DNA from: CAWDLX01 sp046728155
GTDB taxonomy: Bacteria; Actinomycetota; Actinomycetes; Mycobacteriales; Micromonosporaceae
Assembly (NCBI GenBank): GCA_046728155.1
Contig: JBKPDY010000072.1
Location: 1-17,001, forward strand
DNA length: 17,001 nt
Reading direction: 5' to 3'
Of the stretch, positions 15,106-17,001 are shown piece by piece. Positions within the stretch are counted from its first letter, which is position 1, and each line of letters begins with the position of its first letter. The position numbers were made by a program, and so were the translations under genes. The notes under the pieces are model-generated. The model searched no databases, was not told the origin of the DNA, and saw nothing but the letters and a program-made list of their open reading frames with translations.

Positions 15106-16119
15106 TCAGCGGTCGCCGTTCGGGTGCTGGTAGTCGATCGAGGAGGGCGGCAGGGGGAACTCGACGTCTTCGCCGAACGGGGAAGCGGCTCCCGGGCGGT
15201 CGAAGGTCACCTCGGTGACCGCCAGCTTGCCGTCGGGCGTGAGCGCTGGATCCGTGGGCTGCCGCTCGGGCAGGTGCCAGACGACCCCGGACGGCACATA
15301 GGGCGCGAAGGGTCCGGCCGGACGCGACGTCGCACCTTGCGTGTCGTGGACCGCCTCGGCGCCGAGCTGATCGCGCCGGAAGATCCTGCGGCCGAGCCAG
15401 ACGATCGGGTCGTACTTGTTGTCGACGACGCGCTCCTTCATCGGGATGATGGCGTTGTCAGTGATCTTGATGTGCTCGGGGCAGACCTCGGTGCAGCACT
15501 TGGTGATGTTGCAGTAGCCGAGCCCCTGCTCCTCCTGGGCGAAGTTCTTGCGGTCCGGCTTGGTGTCCAGGGGGTGCATGTCGAGCTCGGCCGCCCGGAT
15601 GAACAGGCGGGGTCCGGAGAACGCGTACTTGTTCTCCTCGTGGTCGCGTACGACGTGGCACGTGTTCTGACAGAGGAAGCACTCGATGCACTTGCGGAAC
15701 TCCTGCGACCGGTCCACGTCGACCTGCTGCATCCGGTACTGGCCCGGGGCCAGACCCGCGGGTGGCGCGAACGCCGGAATCTCCAACGCCTTCTCGTAGT
15801 TGAAGGAGACATCGCTGACGAGGTCCCGGATCACCGGGAATGTCCGAAGTGGACTGACAGTCACCGTCTCCTCGGGTTCGAACGTCGACATCCGCGTCAT
15901 GCAGCCGAGGCTCGGCTTGCCGTTGATCTCCATCGAACAGGAGCCGCACTTGCCCGCCTTGCAGTTCCACCGTACGGCGAGGTCCGGAGCCTGGGTGGCC
16001 TGGAGCCGATGGATGACGTCGAGCACGACCTCGCCGTCGTTCACCTCGACCCGGAAGTCTTCGAGCTGGCCGCCGTCTGCGTCGCCGCGCCACACCTTGA
16101 AGTTGCGTACGGCTCGCAT
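15106..16119 (-). CDS. sdhB: Succinate dehydrogenase/fumarate reductase iron-sulfur subunit
   Basis: This 337-residue subunit passes electrons from the flavoprotein to the quinone site in complex II. The N-terminal [2Fe-2S] ferredoxin domain has C53, C58, C61 and C73 (CKAGKCGSC and LGC). The C-terminal domain has C144, C147, C150, C154 (CIECFLCQNTC) and C203, C208, C209, C213 (CNITKCCTEVCP) for the [4Fe-4S] and [3Fe-4S] centres. It resembles the M. tuberculosis Rv0247c type. The conserved part ends near WLGRR at 241-245. About 90 further residues, Pro/Gly-rich and ending FPLPPSSIDYQHPN, are unusual compared with the roughly 250-residue family norm. ATG at 16117-16119 overlaps the sdhA TGA by one base (TGATG). 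No membrane anchor gene follows; it would be expected upstream of sdhA, outside the window. Confidence 0.95.
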   Translation of the reverse strand: MRAVRNFKVWRGDADGGQLEDFRVEVNDGEVVLDVIHRLQATQAPDLAVRWNCKAGKCGSCSMEINGKPSLGCMTRMSTFEPEETVTVSPLRTFPVIRDLVSDVSFNYEKALEIPAFAPPAGLAPGQYRMQQVDVDRSQEFRKCIECFLCQNTCHVVRDHEENKYAFSGPRLFIRAAELDMHPLDTKPDRKNFAQEEQGLGYCNITKCCTEVCPEHIKITDNAIIPMKERVVDNKYDPIVWLGRRIFRRDQLGAEAVHDTQGATSRPAGPFAPYVPSGVVWHLPERQPTDPALTPDGKLAVTEVTFDRPGAASPFGEDVEFPLPPSSIDYQHPNGDR

Positions 16120-17001
16120 CAGTGCACTGCCTTCCCGCTGACCGCGGCGCCGTACGACGCCATCTCATCCCTCGTGAGGTACTTGCCCATCTCGCCAGGA
16201 TCGAAGAGGTCGAACAGATCCTGCCGCATCACCGGCACCGGCTGGCGGCTCAGCACGACCTCGCCTTTGTCCACTGTGCACACCAGGTTCACCGTGCGCC
16301 ACTGTGGATCCATCGCCGGGAAGTCCTCGCGGGTGTGGCCACCGCGCGACTCCTCCCGCTCCAGCGCCGCCTTCGCGGTGCACTCCGAGACGATCACCAT
16401 GTTGCGCAGGTCGAGCGCCAAGTGCCAGCCCGGGTTGTACCGGCGGCCACCGGTCGCCCGGACGCTCGCGATCCGCAGCCTCAGGTCGGCCAAGCGCTTG
16501 AGCGACTCCTCGAGCTCGTGCCTTCGCCGGATGATGCCGACGAGATCCTGCATCACCTGCTGCAGCTCGTGCCAGAGGTCGTACGGACTCTCACCCTCGC
16601 CCCGCTGCAGCGGCCCAAGGGCGGTCTGCATCGCCGACTGCACGTCCGGCTTCGCCACCACGGGCCGGGCAGCACCTAGCTGGTCGACGTACCGGGCGGC
16701 GTATTCGCCGGCCCGCTTTCCGAACACGAGCAGGTCGGAGAGAGAGTTGCCGCCCAACCGGTTGGAGCCGTGCATCCCGCCGGAGACCTCGCCCGCCGCG
16801 AACAGGCCGGAGACATTCGGGGTGGCGGCGCTGTCCGCGTCGACCTCGACCCCGCCCATGACGTAGTGGCAGGTCGGTCCTATCTCCATGGGCTGTTGGG
16901 TGATGTCCACATCGGCCAGTTCCTTGAACTGGTGATACATCGACGGGAGCCGCTTGAGGATGAACTCGGGTGGACGGCGGGAGGCGATATCAAGGTAAAC
17001 G
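16119..17001 (-). CDS. sdhA: Succinate dehydrogenase/fumarate reductase flavoprotein subunit (5' part beyond window)
   Basis: This is the C-terminal 293 residues of the FAD-containing subunit that oxidises succinate. The fragment enters at VYLDIASR. It contains GPTCHYVMGGVEVD, whose His matches the substrate-binding His of SdhA. It also contains GLFAAGEVSGGMHGSNRLGG and NSLSDLLVFGKRAGE, covering FAD contacts and the substrate-binding Arg. The helical C-terminal domain follows, with an SRGGHTREDFP motif near its end. The Rossmann FAD domain and the catalytic Arg segment lie outside the right edge. It resembles the M. tuberculosis Rv0248c type. An internal ATG at 16938-16940 is not a start, because conserved coding continues upstream of it. 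Translation of sdhB is coupled through the TGATG overlap. Confidence 0.95.
   Translation of the reverse strand, partial: VYLDIASRRPPEFILKRLPSMYHQFKELADVDITQQPMEIGPTCHYVMGGVEVDADSAATPNVSGLFAAGEVSGGMHGSNRLGGNSLSDLLVFGKRAGEYAARYVDQLGAARPVVAKPDVQSAMQTALGPLQRGEGESPYDLWHELQQVMQDLVGIIRRRHELEESLKRLADLRLRIASVRATGGRRYNPGWHLALDLRNMVIVSECTAKAALEREESRGGHTREDFPAMDPQWRTVNLVCTVDKGEVVLSRQPVPVMRQDLFDLFDPGEMGKYLTRDEMASYGAAVSGKAVH

Noticed and set aside
15019..16866. A 615-codon plus-strand open frame
   Set aside because: It is antisense to sdhB and sdhA, which carry full cofactor motifs. It is a by-product of GC-rich third positions and has no domain-like sequence.

Overview
The window is chromosomal DNA from a high-GC actinobacterium. 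The evidence is very GC-rich third codon positions, frequent GTG/TTG starts, an archaeal-like valyl-tRNA synthetase, a mycobacterial-style Ada-AlkA/Ogt pair and a cytosolic-type sdhA-sdhB pair. A tandem intergenic repeat between two ABC genes looks to me like those common in Micromonosporaceae, but that family-level guess is from memory and untested.

Left block (1-7555, all minus strand). In transcription order it holds an Ada/AraC/AlkA fusion, ogt (ATGA overlap), two half-transporter ABC exporter genes and valS, which leaves through the left edge. The first two repair DNA alkylation damage. The ABC pair looks like an asymmetric heterodimer in which every degenerate NBD residue falls in the same composite ATP site. 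The two ABC genes are separated by a 181-bp insert holding two 54-bp-period repeats. All five genes could share one transcript, but this is inferred from spacing only.

Middle (7655-10960). ychF is divergent from alkA. Next to it is a lower-GC accessory patch. It starts with a DUF2971-family gene broken by two single-base +1 frameshifts, each at a three-base homopolymer. It continues with an AAA ATPase of the AAA_14/DUF4143 type on the minus strand. The ATPase start is preceded by a regular array of four CGTCGA-centred motifs spaced exactly 23 bp apart. The motif nearest the gene sits inside a putative leaderless promoter.

Right block (10950-17001). A Leloir galactose module comprises galK with a translationally coupled DeoR-family regulator on the minus strand and galT divergent on the plus strand; galE is absent here. 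A PCD-fold protein that lacks most catalytic histidines converges on galT with overlapping stops. Between it and a divergent Nudix hydrolase lies a cluster of GTNAC half-sites, mostly at 11-bp spacing, resembling GlnR/MtrA boxes. The window ends with sdhB and the 3' part of sdhA on the minus strand.

No tRNA, rRNA, CRISPR, transposase or phage gene was seen. No gene-free stretch exceeds about 180 bp. The most unusual points are the 23-bp array, the twice-frameshifted DUF2971 gene, the GTNAC cluster and the repeat insertion inside the ABC operon. I found no convincing evidence of a complete new defence or biosynthetic system.
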